Positions 5,965 to 7,417 of a stretch of DNA of 7,417 nucleotides are shown here, piece after piece. The first letter of the stretch is position 1. Every line of letters starts with the position of its first letter. The notes beneath the pieces were generated by a model, which saw only the letters and a program-made list of their open reading frames with translations, did no database searches and was not told the origin of the DNA. The stretch lies in NCBI GenBank assembly GCA_050740235.1, contig JBOIDB010000033.1:1-7417 (forward strand), read 5' to 3'. This DNA comes from JACDCP01 sp050740235. GTDB taxonomy: Bacteria; Pseudomonadota; Gammaproteobacteria; Steroidobacterales; JACDCP01. The position numbers and the translations under genes were made by a program.

Positions 5965-6009
5965 GTGACGTACAAACTCTTATCCGGCTTAAGCCTCCCG
6001 TCATGTTGA
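5965..6009 (+). CDS. Possible 14-codon mini-ORF (leader/coupling peptide) overlapping the GH51 start
   Basis: GTG 5965 opens a frame encoding MTYKLLSGLSLPSC and stops at TGA 6007-6009. It has the best-placed ribosome binding site of the region, AGGAG nine bases upstream. Its last codons overlap the GH51 start: the ATG at 6003 lies within TCATGTTGA. The GH51 gene has no recognisable Shine-Dalgarno, so ribosomes finishing the mini-ORF could restart on it. Two of the four Leu codons are TTA, which is uncommon in DNA this GC-rich. The peptide matches nothing I recognise. It could equally be a chance reading frame, with the GH51 start reached another way. Confidence 0.3.
   Translation: MTYKLLSGLSLPSC
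5986..5995. repeat. Perfect 10-bp palindrome GGCTTAAGCC before the GH51 gene
   Basis: The sequence is its own reverse complement and ends 7 bases before the GH51 ATG, inside the only real gap of the operon. As RNA it could form only a 3-bp stem with a 4-base loop, so it is not a terminator. It bears no resemblance to the operator at 571-587. It may be a chance palindrome. Confidence 0.3.
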
Positions 6010-7417
6010 AGACCCGCATCGTCGCCGATCGCGATTTCGTGATTTCAGAACTGGATCGCCGTGTCTTCGGCACCTTCGTCGAGCACATGGGCCGCTCGAT
6101 CTACGGCGGTATCTACGAGCCCGGCCATCCGACCGCCGACGAGCACGGCTTCCGCCGCGACGTCCTCGAGCTGGCCCGGGAGCTGGGGCCGATCATCGTC
6201 CGCTATCCCGGCGGCAACTTCGTGTCGGGATACAACTGGGAGGACGGTGTCGGTCCGAAGGATGAGCGGCCGGTCAAACTCGATCTCGCTTGGGGCTCGA
6301 CGGAAAGCAACGAGTTCGGCAGCAATGAATTCATCGACTGGTGCCGCGCGGCGGGGATCGAGCCGATGTTCGCAGTCAACATGGGAACGCGCGGCCCGGA
6401 CGAGGCCCGCAATCTGGTCGAGTATTGCAATCATCCGGGTGGCACGTACTGGTCGGATCTGCGGCGCTCTCACGGTTACGACGAACCGCACGACATCCGA
6501 TTCTGGTGTATCGGCAACGAGATGGACGGCCCATGGCAGATCGGCCGCAAAACGGCCGCCGAGTACGGACGTCTCGCGCAGGAAGCCGGCAAGGTCATGC
6601 GCCTGGCCGACCCGACGATTCAACTTGCGGCCTGCGGATCGTCGCACCGCCAGATGCCGACCTATGCAGCGTGGGAATACGAGGTGCTCGGCCACTGCTT
6701 CGATGAAGTGGATTTCATTTCGTTGCACGCCTATTTCCGCAACGACACGGACGACATCGAGAACTATTTTTCCGTCATCGAGGACCTGGATTCATTTATC
6801 AGGGAAGTGGCCGCGATCTGCGATGCCGTTGCCGCAGGGCGGCGTTCGCAGAAACGCATCATGCTGTCGCTCGATGAATGGAACGTCTGGTACAAGGCGC
6901 ACACGCCGGATGACTTGCGGAAACCGGGTTGGCCGCAGGCGCCGAAGCTGATCGAAGAGATCTACAACTTCGAGGACGCCCTGATCGTCGGCGGCGCGTT
7001 GATTGCGATGATCAACAACGCCGACCGCGTGAAGACGGCCTGCCTCGCGCAACTCGTCAACGTCATCGGCCCGATCATGACCGAGACCGGCGGGCCTGCC
7101 TGGCGCCAGACGATATTTCATCCGTTCGCGCTGGCATCGCGGTTTGCGCGAGGCGAGGTGTTGAAGGCGAAAATCGAAAGCGATACGTACGCGACGGAAA
7201 CGCACCAGGACCTGCCGTACGTGCTGGCCAGCGTTCTTTTCGATAGCGAAAACGGCGCCGTCGCAATCCTGGTGCTGAACCGTCACCGTACCCACGAGAC
7301 GGAGGTCGAAGTCGAACTGCGAGGCTTCGGCGGCAAGCTCGATATCACCATCGCCAACGAGTTGCATCACGGGGACTTGAAGGCGGTCAATACAGCGACC
7401 GCAACCGACGTCGCGCC
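6003..7417 (+). CDS. abfA: GH51 alpha-L-arabinofuranosidase, intracellular, C-terminus cut by window edge
   Basis: Retaining exo-enzyme that releases L-arabinose from arabino-oligosaccharides. 471 residues are present of a usual 500 or so, with no stop before the edge. There is no signal peptide, so it acts in the cytoplasm on imported sugars. The (beta/alpha)8 catalytic domain shows EHMGRSIYGGIYEP (27-40), RYPGGNFVSGYNWEDGVGP (67-85), the acid/base Glu173 in GNEMDGPWQIG, and the nucleophile Glu292 in LSLDEWNVWY. These are near-textbook GH51 motifs. LAQLVNVIGPIMTE (348-361) and WRQTIFHPF (367-375) follow. From about 380 the C-terminal beta-sandwich begins (SVLFDSENGAVAILVLNRH) and is cut. ATG 6003 has no Shine-Dalgarno and overlaps the end of a 14-codon mini-ORF. 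It is 51 bp after the binding-protein gene and clearly part of the same operon. Confidence 0.96.
   Translation, partial: MLKTRIVADRDFVISELDRRVFGTFVEHMGRSIYGGIYEPGHPTADEHGFRRDVLELARELGPIIVRYPGGNFVSGYNWEDGVGPKDERPVKLDLAWGSTESNEFGSNEFIDWCRAAGIEPMFAVNMGTRGPDEARNLVEYCNHPGGTYWSDLRRSHGYDEPHDIRFWCIGNEMDGPWQIGRKTAAEYGRLAQEAGKVMRLADPTIQLAACGSSHRQMPTYAAWEYEVLGHCFDEVDFISLHAYFRNDTDDIENYFSVIEDLDSFIREVAAICDAVAAGRRSQKRIMLSLDEWNVWYKAHTPDDLRKPGWPQAPKLIEEIYNFEDALIVGGALIAMINNADRVKTACLAQLVNVIGPIMTETGGPAWRQTIFHPFALASRFARGEVLKAKIESDTYATETHQDLPYVLASVLFDSENGAVAILVLNRHRTHETEVEVELRGFGGKLDITIANELHHGDLKAVNTATATDVA

Noticed and set aside
5952..6002. A terminator or promoter between the binding protein and GH51 genes
   Set aside because: There is no stem followed by a T-run and no convincing -35/-10 pair; the gap is only 51 bp.
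5949..6005. The frame after the binding-protein TGA stays open into the GH51 gene, suggesting stop-codon readthrough or a fusion
   Set aside because: Only 17 codons are involved, which is likely by chance in GC-rich DNA. Each protein is complete at that boundary, and a lipoprotein fused to a cytoplasmic enzyme makes no sense.

Overview
The window is high-GC bacterial DNA holding a compact L-arabinan / arabino-oligosaccharide utilisation locus. One partial regulator gene runs leftwards off the left edge. Six genes run rightwards with almost no spacing, and the last one runs off the right edge. A Tat signal peptide, a lipoprotein-type solute-binding protein, frequent GTG starts and very tight gene packing suggest a high-GC Gram-negative bacterium, probably a proteobacterium. 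This is inference: no 16S or other taxonomic marker is present.

Layout. (a) 1-566, minus strand: a FadR-subfamily GntR regulator (winged helix plus FCD domain), missing its C-terminus. (b) 567-673: a divergent control region with a perfect 7-bp-arm palindrome, CTATTGT-ACG-ACAATAG (571-587), directly before the regulator start, plus a plausible sigma-70-type promoter facing right. (c) 674-1768: a Tat-exported GH43 endo-1,5-alpha-L-arabinanase. (d) 1747-4644: a MalK/UgpC-type ABC ATPase and two MalF/MalG-type permeases. (e) 4641-5951: a lipoprotein solute-binding protein. (f) 5952-6002: a 51-bp gap with a strong ribosome binding site that serves a 14-codon mini-ORF, not the next gene. (g) 6003-7417: an intracellular GH51 alpha-L-arabinofuranosidase, missing its C-terminus.

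Proposed working. The exported GH43 enzyme cuts alpha-1,5-arabinan into short oligosaccharides. The binding protein and the two permeases, powered by the operon's own ATPase, import them. The cytoplasmic GH51 enzyme then releases L-arabinose. The FCD-type regulator probably represses the operon and itself through the palindrome. FCD domains usually sense small carboxylic acids, so the inducer may be a sugar acid made from arabinose rather than arabinose itself.

The parts belong to known families, and I do not see a wholly new type of system. The points most worth a second look are the operator with an apparently leaderless regulator start, the mini-ORF overlapping the GH51 start, the two-cysteine insertion near the N-terminus of the binding protein, and the pairing of an FCD regulator with an arabinan operon. 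No tRNA, rRNA, CRISPR array, insertion sequence or convincing terminator was seen.
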